The notes: generated by a model from the sequence alone, not told the origin. Counted from the first letter of the stretch, positions 1 to 8,771 are shown. The stretch is DNA of 64,000 nt from Sphingobium xenophagum NBRC 107872 (GCF_000367345.1 NZ_BARE01000006.1:162930-226929), one strand, 5' to 3'. A program made the numbers and translations.

Positions 1-261
1 AAGGCGACCGCGATTGAATGCGCGGAGGCCGGCAATGGGGTACGCGCCAATTCCATTCATCCCGGCCACATCGCCACGCCCCTGACCGCGCCGGCCTATG
101 CCGATGCGGAGATCGCCAAGACCCTGCTGGCGGACGTCCCGATTGGCCGGATCGGGCAGGCGGAGGAGATCGCGGACGGGATCCTTTTCCTGGCAAGCGA
201 TGAATCCCGTTACATGACGGGCGCCGAACTGGTGATCGATGGGGGGAGCACCGCACAATGA
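1..261 (+). CDS. SDR family oxidoreductase, C-terminal part (cut by window edge)
   Basis: The reading frame is open from base 1 and stops at 259-261, giving the last 86 residues of a short-chain dehydrogenase/reductase. The segments RANSIHPGHIATPL, IGRIGQAEEIADGILFLASD and GAELVIDGG are the classic C-terminal SDR signature (post-catalytic PG motif, substrate loop and final DGG strand). The NAD(P)-binding Gly-rich motif and the Ser-Tyr-Lys triad lie outside the window. Its stop overlaps the start of the acyl-CoA dehydrogenase (ATGA), so it belongs to the same operon and probably oxidises a hydroxyl group of the same acyl or alcohol substrate. The substrate cannot be read from this fragment. 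Confidence 0.9.
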   Translation, partial: KATAIECAEAGNGVRANSIHPGHIATPLTAPAYADAEIAKTLLADVPIGRIGQAEEIADGILFLASDESRYMTGAELVIDGGSTAQ

Positions 262-1418
262 CCGATCGAGCCATGGCCATCGCAACGAAGGTGGAAGCCT
301 TCGTCCGCAATGAAGTAATCCCCTATGAAAAGGACAGTCGGCTGGGTTTCCATGGCCCGGAGGATGCACTGGTCAGGGAGTTGCGCGCAAAGGCGCACAT
401 GGCGGGCGTTCTCACGCCGCATATCCTGCAAGACGGGTCGCATCTGACGCAGCGGGAGACAGCCATCGTCCTCATAAAGACGGGGCTGTCGCCTCTCGGT
501 CCGCTCGCGTGCAACACGGCCGCGCCTGACGAGGGCAACATGTATTTGCTGGGTAAGGTCGGGAGCGCGGAACAGAAATCGCGCTTTCTTGAACCATTGG
601 TGAGTGGCGAAGCGCGATCGGCCTTCTTCATGACGGAGCCTGCCGAAACCGGGGGGGCAGGGTCCGACCCGTCGATGATGCAGACGACCTGCCGTCTGGA
701 TGGCAATCACTGGGTGATCAACGGCCGCAAGAAATTCATCACCGGCGCGGATGGTGCGCGCGTGGGCATCGTCATGGCCCGATCCGACGATGGCGCATGC
801 ATGTTCCTGGTCGACTTGCCCGACCCTGCCATCCGAACAGTGCGCGTGATCGATACGATCGACAGTTCAATGCCCGGCGGGCATGCGGAAGTCGACATTG
901 TGGACCTGCGCGTGTCGGCGGACCAGATGCTGGGCGCGAGCGGTGAAGGCTTTGCCTATGCGCAAATCCGCCTCAGCCCCGCCAGGCTGTCTCATTGCAT
1001 GCGCTGGCTCGGGCTTGCGATGCGCGCGCACGAAATCGCGACGGACTATGCCTGCCGTCGCCATGCCTTTGGCAAGCCGCTCGTCGATCATGAAGGCGTC
1101 GGCTTCATGCTGGCGGACAATCTCATTGATCTGAAGCAGGCGGAACTGATGATCGACTGGTGCGCGGGCGTGCTCGACACCGGATCGCTCGGCACCGCCG
1201 AAAGCTCGATGGCCAAGGTCGCCGTGTCGGACGCGCTGTTCCGTGTCGCTGACCGATGCGTTCAGGTGATGGGCGGAACAGGCGTGTCTGGCGACACTAT
1301 TGTCGAGCAGGCGTTCCGGGAAATCCGTGCCTTTCGTATCTATGATGGTCCAACCGAGGTCCACAAATGGAGCCTCGCCAAAAAGATAAAGCGGGACTGG
1401 AAGGGGGGGCAGGCATGA
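258..1418 (+). CDS. Acyl-CoA dehydrogenase, ACAD10/11-like
   Basis: A 386-residue FAD flavoprotein of the acyl-CoA dehydrogenase family, close to the usual family length. Visible features: FFMTEPAETGGAGSDPSMM (FAD/substrate loop), WVINGRKKFITGA (middle beta domain), RHAFGKPLVDHEGVGFMLAD (start of the C-terminal helical domain; the shared signature RxxFGKPL) and VMGGTGVSGDTIVEQAFREI. The C-terminal catalytic-loop region reads YDGPTEVHKWSLAKKI. That ending resembles ACAD10/ACAD11 rather than short-chain beta-oxidation dehydrogenases. An APH-type kinase gene lies two genes downstream, the same pairing that is fused in mammalian ACAD10/11. The start at 258 overlaps the SDR stop and the stop at 1416-1418 overlaps the next start, so translation is probably coupled. 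Confidence 0.92.
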   Translation: MTDRAMAIATKVEAFVRNEVIPYEKDSRLGFHGPEDALVRELRAKAHMAGVLTPHILQDGSHLTQRETAIVLIKTGLSPLGPLACNTAAPDEGNMYLLGKVGSAEQKSRFLEPLVSGEARSAFFMTEPAETGGAGSDPSMMQTTCRLDGNHWVINGRKKFITGADGARVGIVMARSDDGACMFLVDLPDPAIRTVRVIDTIDSSMPGGHAEVDIVDLRVSADQMLGASGEGFAYAQIRLSPARLSHCMRWLGLAMRAHEIATDYACRRHAFGKPLVDHEGVGFMLADNLIDLKQAELMIDWCAGVLDTGSLGTAESSMAKVAVSDALFRVADRCVQVMGGTGVSGDTIVEQAFREIRAFRIYDGPTEVHKWSLAKKIKRDWKGGQA

Positions 1419-2854
1419 TCGCCGGACGATATGCGCGCGCCGCGAAATCGCTGCTGTTGCTCCTGCCACTCCTGGCATCGACGTCGCTACATGGTCAGGC
1501 TGGGAATTTTGCCGCACCCGAAGCCCCCGCCACGCAATCCGGCTATGGCGAGGATCTGCTGCCAAGGGACGAGAAGGACCGCGCCGCCCTGCTTCACACC
1601 ATCGCGTTCGATGCGACCGTCTATGGCATGTCGGCTTATCTGCATTATGAGCAGCTTTATCGGCAGGTGTTCGATCGCAGTTCGGACAACTACACCGGCT
1701 TCAACCGCTTCGCCCATGATCGCAACCTTGCCGGGCCTGACTATGCCACGTTCAAGGTTCCCAACACCGATACGCTCTATTCGACCGCATGGATCGACCT
1801 CAGCAAGGGGCCGGTCGAAATCGATATTCCGGCGACGCAGCTCAAATATTTCACGCTCAACATCTTCGACATCTTCGGTAATCCCAGCAATCTGAGCAAC
1901 CGGACGATCGGATTTGAAGGCGGTCGTTTTCTGCTGGTCCCGCGTGACTGGAGTGGAACCCCGCCCGAAGGCGTGCGCATATATCGGGCGGCCACGCCCC
2001 AGCTCTGGATACTCATGCGCGCCTTCGCCCAGTCCGACAGCGATGTGCAGAAGGCGCGGGCCTTTCAGGACGCGGTCAGGATTATTGGTCCGCATGGCGT
2101 TGGAATGGCGAACGAATCCGGCATTCCAGCCCCGCCGCCGCCTGCGCCGGGGGCCATCGGCTATCTTCGCGTTCTCGACTATGTTCTTCGGGCCGATGGC
2201 TGGCAGCCGGGTGAGGACGCGCTGGTATCGCGCTTCCGGCCGATCGGCATATTGGGTGACAAGGGGTTTGATCCCGCCGCGCTGAGCCCTTCGGCGCGGG
2301 CGGCGATTGAAAGCGGTTATACAGAGGCGCTGGCCATGCTTACCCGTGCCAAGTCGCAATTGGGCGAACCCACCGGCACTGGTTGGATGAAGGTCAACAA
2401 GGGCGTCTATGGATTCAACTATGTCCGCCGGTCCGTCATCAATATCGCGGGGCTGGGCGCGAATGTGCGCGAAGAAAATGCCTCCTACACGACTTTCGTC
2501 GATGGTAAGGGCGCGGTGCTGGATGGCGCGTCGTCCCGCTACACGCTCCGGCTGCAAACACCGCCACCCGTCAACAGCTTCTGGTCCGTCACGCTATACG
2601 ACGCAAAGACATTCGCTCTCTATCCCAATCCTTTGAACCGCTATTTGGTAAGCGATCGGACCAAGGGGTTGAAGGTGCAGAAGGATGGATCGATCGACAT
2701 CCGGATTCAGCACAAAGCCCCTGTCGGCGGGAACTGGCTTCCCGCTCCGGCCGGGCCGTTTTTCGTCGTCATTCGCGCCTATGGACCAAAACCGGAAATG
2801 CTCGACGGCCATTGGTTGCCGCCGGCCATTGCGCAGGAGCAGGGCGAGCGATGA
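1415..2854 (+). CDS. Secreted DUF1254/DUF1214 domain protein
   Basis: I place the start at 1415 (ATGA overlap with the dehydrogenase stop) rather than at 1367, because residues 1-29 then form a clean Sec signal peptide (MIAGRYARAAKSLLLLLPLL, then a small-residue cleavage region near HGQA). The mature part of about 450 residues has an N-terminal DUF1254 region (around FKVPNTDTLYSTAWIDLSKG and FTLNIFDIFGNPSNLSN) and a C-terminal DUF1214 region (VNSFWSVTLYDAKTFALYPN, LNRYLVSD, then NWLPAPAGPFFVVIRAYGP). The family is widespread and has no settled biochemical role. A periplasmic protein inside a cytoplasmic acyl-CoA operon is unusual; it may act on the substrate before uptake, which is inference only. 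Confidence 0.88.
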   Translation: MIAGRYARAAKSLLLLLPLLASTSLHGQAGNFAAPEAPATQSGYGEDLLPRDEKDRAALLHTIAFDATVYGMSAYLHYEQLYRQVFDRSSDNYTGFNRFAHDRNLAGPDYATFKVPNTDTLYSTAWIDLSKGPVEIDIPATQLKYFTLNIFDIFGNPSNLSNRTIGFEGGRFLLVPRDWSGTPPEGVRIYRAATPQLWILMRAFAQSDSDVQKARAFQDAVRIIGPHGVGMANESGIPAPPPPAPGAIGYLRVLDYVLRADGWQPGEDALVSRFRPIGILGDKGFDPAALSPSARAAIESGYTEALAMLTRAKSQLGEPTGTGWMKVNKGVYGFNYVRRSVINIAGLGANVREENASYTTFVDGKGAVLDGASSRYTLRLQTPPPVNSFWSVTLYDAKTFALYPNPLNRYLVSDRTKGLKVQKDGSIDIRIQHKAPVGGNWLPAPAGPFFVVIRAYGPKPEMLDGHWLPPAIAQEQGER

Positions 2855-3921
2855 GCGCTTTGGTCGATGCCAATAGCGGCACCGCCGCCGTTCGCCCTGG
2901 TTACGAACTGGACCTAGGCGCGCTGGACCTGTGGATGCGCGCCAATGTTGCCGATTATGCGGGACCGCTCGGCTTAGAGCAGTTCAAGGGTGGCCAGTCC
3001 AATCCGACCTACAAGCTGATCACGCCCGGCAAGACCTATGTTTTGCGCAAGCAGCCGCCCGGCCCCTTGCTCAAGGGCGCCCATGCGCTCGATCGGGAAG
3101 CACGCGTGCTGACCGGCCTTGCACACGCCGGTTTCCCGGTCGCCACCGTCCATGGCCTGTGCAGCGATCCAGCCATTATCGGCACCATATTCTATGTCAT
3201 GGACATGGTGGAAGGGCGCATCTTCTGGGACGCAGCGGTTCCGGGCATATCAACCGCTGAACGATCCGCGCTGTTCGATGCGATGAACGCGACGATCGCA
3301 GATCTTCATAGTATCGACCATGTCGCAGCCGGGCTGGCGGACTATGGCCGGCCCGGCAATTATTTCGAACGGCAGATCGCGCGCTGGTCCCGCCAATATG
3401 CCGAAGATGCAGAGGCAGGCCGTGATCCCTATATGGACCGTCTTGTGGAATGGCTCCCCCTCCATATCCCGCCGGGTGAAGAAACGAGCATCGTCCATGG
3501 CGACTTTCGCATCGATAATCTGATCTTCCACCCAACGCAGCCGCGCGTGCTGGCGGTGCTCGACTGGGAGCTTTCCACCCTGGGGCATCCGGGCGCCGAC
3601 TTCGCCTATCATGCGATGATGTACCGCATGCCACCCCATATCGTCGCGGGGCTTGGCGGGCAGGACCCGGCCGCACTCGGTATCGCCGATGAAGAGGCCT
3701 ATCTCGCCGCCTATTGTCGGCGCAGGGGACTAGCGGACATGCCGGGGTACGACTTTTACATGGCTTTCAATTTCTTTCGGCTCGCGGCGATTTTTCATGG
3801 CATCAAGGGCAGGGTGATCCGCGGCAATGCCTCCTCCGCGCAGGCCCGTGAGCGCGTTGCGGTGCTGCCGGAACTTATGCGCCTTGCGTGGCAGCAGGCG
3901 GAAAAAGCAGGTGCCCGATGA
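2851..3921 (+). CDS. Phosphotransferase family (APH/ACAD10-N-like kinase)
   Basis: A 356-residue protein started at 2851 (ATGA overlap) rather than 2812. It shows the aminoglycoside-phosphotransferase fold signature: YVLRKQPPG (ATP-binding Lys strand), the catalytic loop IVHGDFRIDNLIFHP (HGDxxxxN) and the metal-binding strand VLAVLDWELSTLGHPGADFAYH. This subfamily matches the kinase half of mammalian ACAD10/11 and the bacterial LvaA-type kinases, which phosphorylate 4-hydroxyacyl-CoAs so that a partner ACAD can eliminate phosphate. The presence of an ACAD11-like gene in the same operon supports that reading over antibiotic resistance. The exact substrate is unknown. Confidence 0.88.
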   Translation: MSALVDANSGTAAVRPGYELDLGALDLWMRANVADYAGPLGLEQFKGGQSNPTYKLITPGKTYVLRKQPPGPLLKGAHALDREARVLTGLAHAGFPVATVHGLCSDPAIIGTIFYVMDMVEGRIFWDAAVPGISTAERSALFDAMNATIADLHSIDHVAAGLADYGRPGNYFERQIARWSRQYAEDAEAGRDPYMDRLVEWLPLHIPPGEETSIVHGDFRIDNLIFHPTQPRVLAVLDWELSTLGHPGADFAYHAMMYRMPPHIVAGLGGQDPAALGIADEEAYLAAYCRRRGLADMPGYDFYMAFNFFRLAAIFHGIKGRVIRGNASSAQARERVAVLPELMRLAWQQAEKAGAR

Positions 3922-4700
3922 GCAGTCCGGCCATCACGCTCAACGTCCAGGACAGCGTCGCATGGCTGACGCTGGCGCGGCCGGACAAGCGCAATTCGGT
4001 CGATCCCGCATTCGCATTGCGTCTCCATGAACTGGCGGAGCGATGCGCGGCAGACCCTGCGATACGATGTGTCGTCCTTACCGGAAGCGGCAAATTTTTT
4101 TGCGTCGGTGGCGACATTGACGCCTTCTCTGCAGCTGGCGACGATGCCGAAGCGGCGGTTGGCGCTCTCGCGCGGAGTTTCCACGCCGGCATCTATCGGC
4201 TTGCCACGATGGAAAAGCCTCTGGTCACGGCGATCAATGGGCCTGCCGCCGGCGCGGGGCTAAGTCTTGCCATCATGGGGGATATCGCACTTGCTGCCGA
4301 TTCTGCCCATTTTACTTCGGCCTACAGCGCTGTTGGACTGACGCCGGACGGCGGCGCATCATGGTGGCTGCCACAGCTTATCGGCATGCGGCGGGCGCAG
4401 GAGATGCTGTTCACCAATCGACGGATCGGTGCGGAGGAAGCGGTATCCATCGGCCTTGTTACGCGCGTGGTCCCTGACGATGCACTGCATGTCGAAGCGT
4501 CCGCGGTTGCGACGGCGCTGGCAAAGGGGCCAGTCCGCGCCCTGGCCCGATGCCGCGCCTTGCTGATGGAATCGGCGAACGCTGGCTTGCACGACCAACT
4601 GGATCGCGAGGCCGCCTCGATCGCTAAGTCCGCCGGTGCAGTCGAAGGCCGGGAAGGCGTCGCCGCATTCCTGGCGAAGCGATCACCCCATTTTGTCTAG
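3918..4700 (+). CDS. Enoyl-CoA hydratase/isomerase family protein (PaaG-like)
   Basis: A 260-residue crotonase-fold protein. The start at 3918 overlaps the kinase stop. CoA/oxyanion elements: GSGKFFCVGGDIDAFS and TAINGPAAGAGLSLAIMGDI. At the two positions where true hydratases carry catalytic glutamates, this protein has Leu (GAGLSLAIMGD) and Asp (AVGLTPDGGASWWLPQL). That is the pattern of PaaG-type isomerases and other non-hydratase crotonases. An isomerase or related reaction on the operon's acyl-CoA intermediate is therefore more likely than simple hydration. It is the last gene of the operon. Confidence 0.88.
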   Translation: MSSPAITLNVQDSVAWLTLARPDKRNSVDPAFALRLHELAERCAADPAIRCVVLTGSGKFFCVGGDIDAFSAAGDDAEAAVGALARSFHAGIYRLATMEKPLVTAINGPAAGAGLSLAIMGDIALAADSAHFTSAYSAVGLTPDGGASWWLPQLIGMRRAQEMLFTNRRIGAEEAVSIGLVTRVVPDDALHVEASAVATALAKGPVRALARCRALLMESANAGLHDQLDREAASIAKSAGAVEGREGVAAFLAKRSPHFV

Positions 4701-5556
4701 TTGCGTGTTGATGGGCAAAGCACGTCATAATTCCGATGAGCATTGTATCTGGTTCGACAGGTCTGCGCACTTGTCTTGAGGCCTAAGCAACTCAACTTTC
4801 CACCCAATCCGGATGACGGGACCGTTCCACCATTCGTCGGGCATCTGATTCGTATTTATGTCGAACTCGACATGCTCAGGACAGTTTTGAGATAGGTCGC
4901 GTTGATCATCACCGTCCTGCGTTCGGAAGCCTGAGGCGCTTCCAGACCTTCCATCATCCGAAGGAAACCCACCGCTTCCAGCGATTGTAAAGCGTCTTGT
5001 GCGGCCGGTCGTCCTTCGGTGCATCCCTCCAGCGCAACCCATTCCGGTTGACGAAATTGATTCCGCTCAACACCCGGCGATCGTCAACACGCAGTTTGCC
5101 ATGGCTTTCGGGGCGTCCGTCAGCCAATGCAGGTTGCTCATCTTCAATCTCCTCGCGAAGCCTGAATCAGATCGAGCCAGTCATATCAATGGGTCCTGAC
5201 CGCTAGTCAGATGCTCTCAAAATGGTGCTATCAAGCGCGAACGAATATCAGGGTCGCTTAACCGGCCCGCTAGCGCTCGCGATATTTTTCGCCGCAATCG
5301 GGGGTCAACCGTCAGGGCTGGAATGGATCAGGACCGGACGATATTAGCCGATAGATGGTTTGCGGATGTCTTTGAAAGTAACTCAGCGATATCAACAGCA
5401 TAGCATTGCTACGGACTCCAGGTCGGCACCATTTGGGGAAAGATATTCTCCACAATGAATTCAATATCTTGATATGCTCCCGAACAATCGAGTGGGAATA
5501 ATCGGACGGCACCGATTACCCCGGTTGCGCAAGCTGCCGCAGCGGTGGAGACTGAC
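4701..5556. other. Gene-poor stretch with decayed insertion sequence
   Basis: About 850 bp between the crotonase gene and the aminotransferase. The centre (4880-5141) holds the IS5-family transposase remnant listed separately. The segments 4701-4879 and 5204-5556 contain no reading frame I can assign. Base composition there is visibly less GC-rich than in the flanking genes (AT-rich runs around 5330-5500), which fits acquired or decaying DNA. The short minus-strand frame around 5312-5512 resembles nothing I know. Confidence 0.6.
4880..5141 (-). pseudogene. IS5-family transposase remnant (truncated, frameshifted)
   Basis: Reading the minus strand from an ATG at 5141-5139 gives MSNLHWLTDA, then a short deletion plus a frame change, then ESHGKLRVDDRRVLSGINF, VNRNGLRWRDAP and HKTLYNRWKRW. 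After another frame change comes MMEGLEAPQASERRTVMI followed by NATYLKT. This series is the N-terminal third of IS5-family (IS427/IS6501-like) transposases, in the right order. A purine-rich SD (gaggag) still precedes the ATG. The match stops near 4880, so the DDE catalytic core after the first Asp region is gone and the first Asp is Asn (MINATY for MIDATY). It is dead. Confidence 0.82.
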
Positions 5557-6750
5557 ATGACCGGCGCCGCTCTTGGCCATCCCGTCTATCGGGACATGCC
5601 GACCACCATTTTCGAACAGATGTCGGCGCTCGCCCGTGAAACCGGGGCGATCAATCTGGGACAGGGTTTTCCCGACACGCCGGGACCGGCGGATATTCTG
5701 AACGTCGCGGCCGACGCGCTGCTCAGCCGGTCCAACCAATATCCGCCCATGGCTGGTCTGCCGGAACTGCGCGCTGCGGTGGCGAGCCATTATGCGGCGC
5801 ATCAAGGTCTGGCGCTGACCCCGCAGGACGTCATCGTGACGTCCGGTGCGACCGAGGCGATTGCCGCGACCTTGCTGGCGCTGGTGCAGCCGGGCGACGA
5901 GGTGCTGGTGCTGGCCCCGCTTTATGACGCCTATCTGCCCCTGATCGAGCGGGCTGGGGGTGTGGCGAAGGTCGTGCGGCTTACCCCGCCGGAGTGGCGG
6001 ATCACGCAAGCGGCGCTGGAGGCGGCGGCGTCACCCCGCACCCGCTTCCTGTTGATGAACAATCCGGTCAATCCGACCGGCATCGTCCTGCGCGACGGCG
6101 AGTTGGCGCTGCTGGCGCGCTTCTGCGTCGATCGCGACCTGATCGCCATATGCGACGAGGTGTGGGAGCATCTGACCTTTGACGGCTTGCGCCACCACCC
6201 GCTGATGGCGCAGCCGGGCATGGGCGAGCGGACGGTGAAGATCGGATCGGCGGGCAAGATTTTCTCCCTGACCGGCTGGAAAGTGGGATGGATGTGCGCC
6301 GCGCCGCCGATTGTCACGCTGCTGGCGCGGGCGCACCAATTCCTCACCTTCACCACGCCGCCGAACCTGCAATGGGCGGTTGCCAAGGGGCTGGCCAAGC
6401 CGGCCGAATGGTTCGGCGCGATGCGTGCAGACTATCAAGCGTCGCGTGACCGGCTGGTAACGGGACTGCGGGCGGCAGGGTTTGTCCTGTTGCCCAGCCA
6501 GGCGACATGGTTCGTCTGCCTCGATCTGCCCGCCAGCGGCATCGCCATGGACGATCGCGAATTTTGCGAGCGCATCGTGCGCGACGCCGGGGTCGCGGCG
6601 ATCCCGATCTCCGCCTTCTATCCCGACGAACCCGTCACCCATCTGGTCCGTCTGTGCTTTTCCAAGGCGGATGCTGTGCTGGATGAGGCGGTTGCGCGAC
6701 TGGCCGACTTTCGCCGACGGGTGGTTGCAGGGTCTGGCGAAGGGCGCTAA
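5557..6750 (+). CDS. PLP-dependent aminotransferase, class I/II
   Basis: A 397-residue fold-type I aminotransferase. I chose the ATG at 5557 because a GGAG motif (5547-5550) sits 6 nt upstream; an in-frame GTG at 5545 would remove that spacing. Key motifs: INLGQGFPDTPGP (N-terminal substrate loop), VTSGATEAI (phosphate cradle), NNPVNPTG, AICDEVWEHLTF (Asp contacting the pyridine N) and SAGKIFSLTGWKVGW with the Schiff-base Lys234. The family also includes kynurenine aminotransferase and the methionine aminotransferase YbdL. Substrate preference cannot be set from sequence alone. It stands alone, upstream of rmuC. Confidence 0.9.
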   Translation: MTGAALGHPVYRDMPTTIFEQMSALARETGAINLGQGFPDTPGPADILNVAADALLSRSNQYPPMAGLPELRAAVASHYAAHQGLALTPQDVIVTSGATEAIAATLLALVQPGDEVLVLAPLYDAYLPLIERAGGVAKVVRLTPPEWRITQAALEAAASPRTRFLLMNNPVNPTGIVLRDGELALLARFCVDRDLIAICDEVWEHLTFDGLRHHPLMAQPGMGERTVKIGSAGKIFSLTGWKVGWMCAAPPIVTLLARAHQFLTFTTPPNLQWAVAKGLAKPAEWFGAMRADYQASRDRLVTGLRAAGFVLLPSQATWFVCLDLPASGIAMDDREFCERIVRDAGVAAIPISAFYPDEPVTHLVRLCFSKADAVLDEAVARLADFRRRVVAGSGEGR

Positions 6751-6779
6751 GTTCCCTTTTCGTTCCAGAAGGGCTGCTC

Positions 6780-8234
6780 ATGGAAATCCTGCCGATCCTG
6801 TTGATTGTCGTTGCGTTGCTCATCGGGTTGGCGGTTGGCTGGCTGCTGCGCGGGAAGGCGCTTGGCCCGCTGATGGCGGAGAAAACCGACCTTGCGGGCC
6901 GGCTGGAGATGGCGGTCAGTCAGCGCAACGCAGCGATCAGCGAACTGGCGGTGGAGAAGGAGCGGGTGGCGCAGGCGGCGGCATCGGCGCAGCGGCTGGA
7001 AGCGGCGCAGGCCGCGCTTGCCCAGCGGCTCGACACCACGCAGGCCGAGCGCGAGGCAGCCTTGCGCGATCTGGCGGCGCTCCAGTCGGATACGCAGGCG
7101 CGGGCGGAAGCGTTCGAAGCGCAGATCGTAGCGCTTCGCGACGCCAAGGAGCAATTGTCGGCCCAGTTCAGCGAAATTGGCGGCAAGCTGTTGGGGGAAG
7201 CGCAAAAGACCTTCCTCGATCGCGCCGACCAGCGGTTTGCCCAGGCGAACGAGAAGAGCGAGGCGCAGCTCAAGACGCTGTTGTCCCCGGTCGAAACGAC
7301 GCTCAAACGCTATGAGGAAGGCCTCCAGCGGGTCGAGAAGGATCGCGTCGGCAGCTATGCCGAACTGCGCGAGGCGGTAAACCAGGTGCAACTGGGGCAG
7401 GGGCAGGTCCGCGAAGAAACCGCCAAGCTCGTCAATGCGCTGCGCGCCGCGCCAAAGACGCGGGGTCGCTGGGGTGAACAGCAGTTCAAGAATCTGATCG
7501 AAACGGCGGGCCTGTCTCCCTTCGTCGATTTCAGCGAGGAAGTTTCGGTGACGGTCGAGGATGGCCGTTTGCGCCCCGACTTCATCATCCGCCTGCCCGG
7601 CGACCAGCAGATGGTGGTCGATGTCAAATGTTCGCTCGTCGCCTATCTCAATGCCGTCGATCAGGTCGATCCCGCGCTTCGCGACGCGCATATGGCCGAC
7701 CATGCCCGCGCAATGCGGACCCATGCCGACGCGCTGGGGCGCAAAGCCTATTGGGAGCAGTTCGACAAGGCGCCCGATTTCGTCATCATGTATGTGCCGG
7801 GCGATAATTTCGTCACCGCCGCGCTGGAGGCGGACATGGACCTGTGGGAACGGGCGGCGAAAAACCGGGTCATCATCTGTGGCCCGGCGACCTTCCTGCC
7901 GCTCGCGCGGACGCTGGCGGGGCATTGGCGGCAGGCCAAGTTGCAGGATCAGGCGCGACAGGTCGGCCAGTTGGGCAAGGAATTATATGAGCGGCTGGCG
8001 GCGGCGGCGGCATCGCTCAAGAAGCTTGGCAACCGGCTGCACGGCGCGGTGGGCGACTATAATGCCTTTGTCGGCAGCTTCGAAAGCCGGGTGCTGGTGA
8101 CCGGGCGCAAGCTGCGCGACCTTAATATCGAGACGGGCGGCAAGGAATTGGAGGAACTGGCGCCGGTCGATGCGCTGGTGCGTGATCCAGCTTCGGCCGA
8201 GGCGCTGCGGGCGTTGCCGGACGCGGCGGAGTAA
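6780..8234 (+). CDS. rmuC: DNA recombination protein RmuC
   Basis: A 484-residue protein. Residues 1-22 are a membrane anchor (LPILLIVVALLIGLAVGWLL). Then a long Ala/Glu/Arg/Gln-rich coiled coil runs to about residue 200, followed by the conserved RmuC nuclease-like domain: RGRWGEQQFKNLIETAGL, LRPDFIIRLPGDQQMVVDVKCSL (PD-(D/E)xK-like core), FVIMYVPGDNFVTAALE and VIICGPATFLPLARTLAGHW. RmuC limits inversions at short inverted repeats and affects recombination; with many palindromic repeats in this region that role is notable but not specific. Start at 6780 with an AAGGG SD-like motif upstream. Confidence 0.95.
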   Translation: MEILPILLIVVALLIGLAVGWLLRGKALGPLMAEKTDLAGRLEMAVSQRNAAISELAVEKERVAQAAASAQRLEAAQAALAQRLDTTQAEREAALRDLAALQSDTQARAEAFEAQIVALRDAKEQLSAQFSEIGGKLLGEAQKTFLDRADQRFAQANEKSEAQLKTLLSPVETTLKRYEEGLQRVEKDRVGSYAELREAVNQVQLGQGQVREETAKLVNALRAAPKTRGRWGEQQFKNLIETAGLSPFVDFSEEVSVTVEDGRLRPDFIIRLPGDQQMVVDVKCSLVAYLNAVDQVDPALRDAHMADHARAMRTHADALGRKAYWEQFDKAPDFVIMYVPGDNFVTAALEADMDLWERAAKNRVIICGPATFLPLARTLAGHWRQAKLQDQARQVGQLGKELYERLAAAAASLKKLGNRLHGAVGDYNAFVGSFESRVLVTGRKLRDLNIETGGKELEELAPVDALVRDPASAEALRALPDAAE

Positions 8235-8249
8235 ATAGACATTGTTGTG

Positions 8250-8771
8250 TTAGCCGCCTTTCGCTGCGCCAGTCGCTGTCCGCACGCCCGCCCGATTGCG
8301 GCTGGCAAGTTCGCGTTTCAGATCCTCCGGGCGCGGGGCCACGAGAAACCCGAAGCTGACCGTGCCTTCTTTGGTCTCGACCACATGATGCAGCCGGTGC
8401 GCCTGCACGATGCGCTTCATATAGGGAGAACGGGCGACATAACGGTTCTTCACCCGCTGGTGGACGATGATGTCGTGGAAGCCCAGGTAAATTGCGCCAT
8501 AGGCCGCGATCCCGGCGCCGCAAGCGGTGGCCAGATTGCCCCAGCCCCATTGCACCCCGCCCAGCAGCAGGATGATGGAGGGCAGGGCGAAGATCACGAA
8601 ATAGAGATCATTGGCCTCCCACAATCCCAAGCGCGGGCGATGGTGGCTGGCATGCAGGAACCAGCCCGGCCCGTGCATCACCCAGCGGTGCATGACATAG
8701 GCAAAGCCCTCCATCGCAATGACGGTCGCTAGAAAGACGAGGGCTGGCAGCAGGATCGACATGGCATCCAT
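8250..8771 (-). CDS. crtZ: Beta-carotene hydroxylase-like membrane di-iron enzyme
   Basis: A 173-residue member of the fatty-acid hydroxylase superfamily. It carries all four histidine clusters of CrtZ in order: HRWVMH, HASHH, HDIIVH and HRLHH, separated by hydrophobic membrane segments. CrtZ hydroxylates the beta-ionone rings of beta-carotene to give zeaxanthin, the precursor of the yellow xanthophylls of sphingomonads. No other carotenoid gene is beside it, which is normal for crtZ in this family. It is transcribed towards rmuC with only 15 bp between the two stops. Length matches the family (about 160-175). Confidence 0.9.
   Translation of the reverse strand: MDAMSILLPALVFLATVIAMEGFAYVMHRWVMHGPGWFLHASHHRPRLGLWEANDLYFVIFALPSIILLLGGVQWGWGNLATACGAGIAAYGAIYLGFHDIIVHQRVKNRYVARSPYMKRIVQAHRLHHVVETKEGTVSFGFLVAPRPEDLKRELASRNRAGVRTATGAAKGG

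Noticed and set aside
2851..3921. Aminoglycoside-resistance phosphotransferase
   Set aside because: The APH motif is shared by many kinases; operon context with an ACAD11-like gene points to acyl-CoA metabolism instead.
5312..5512. 66-codon minus-strand frame before the aminotransferase
   Set aside because: No family resemblance, no SD and AT-richer decayed surroundings.
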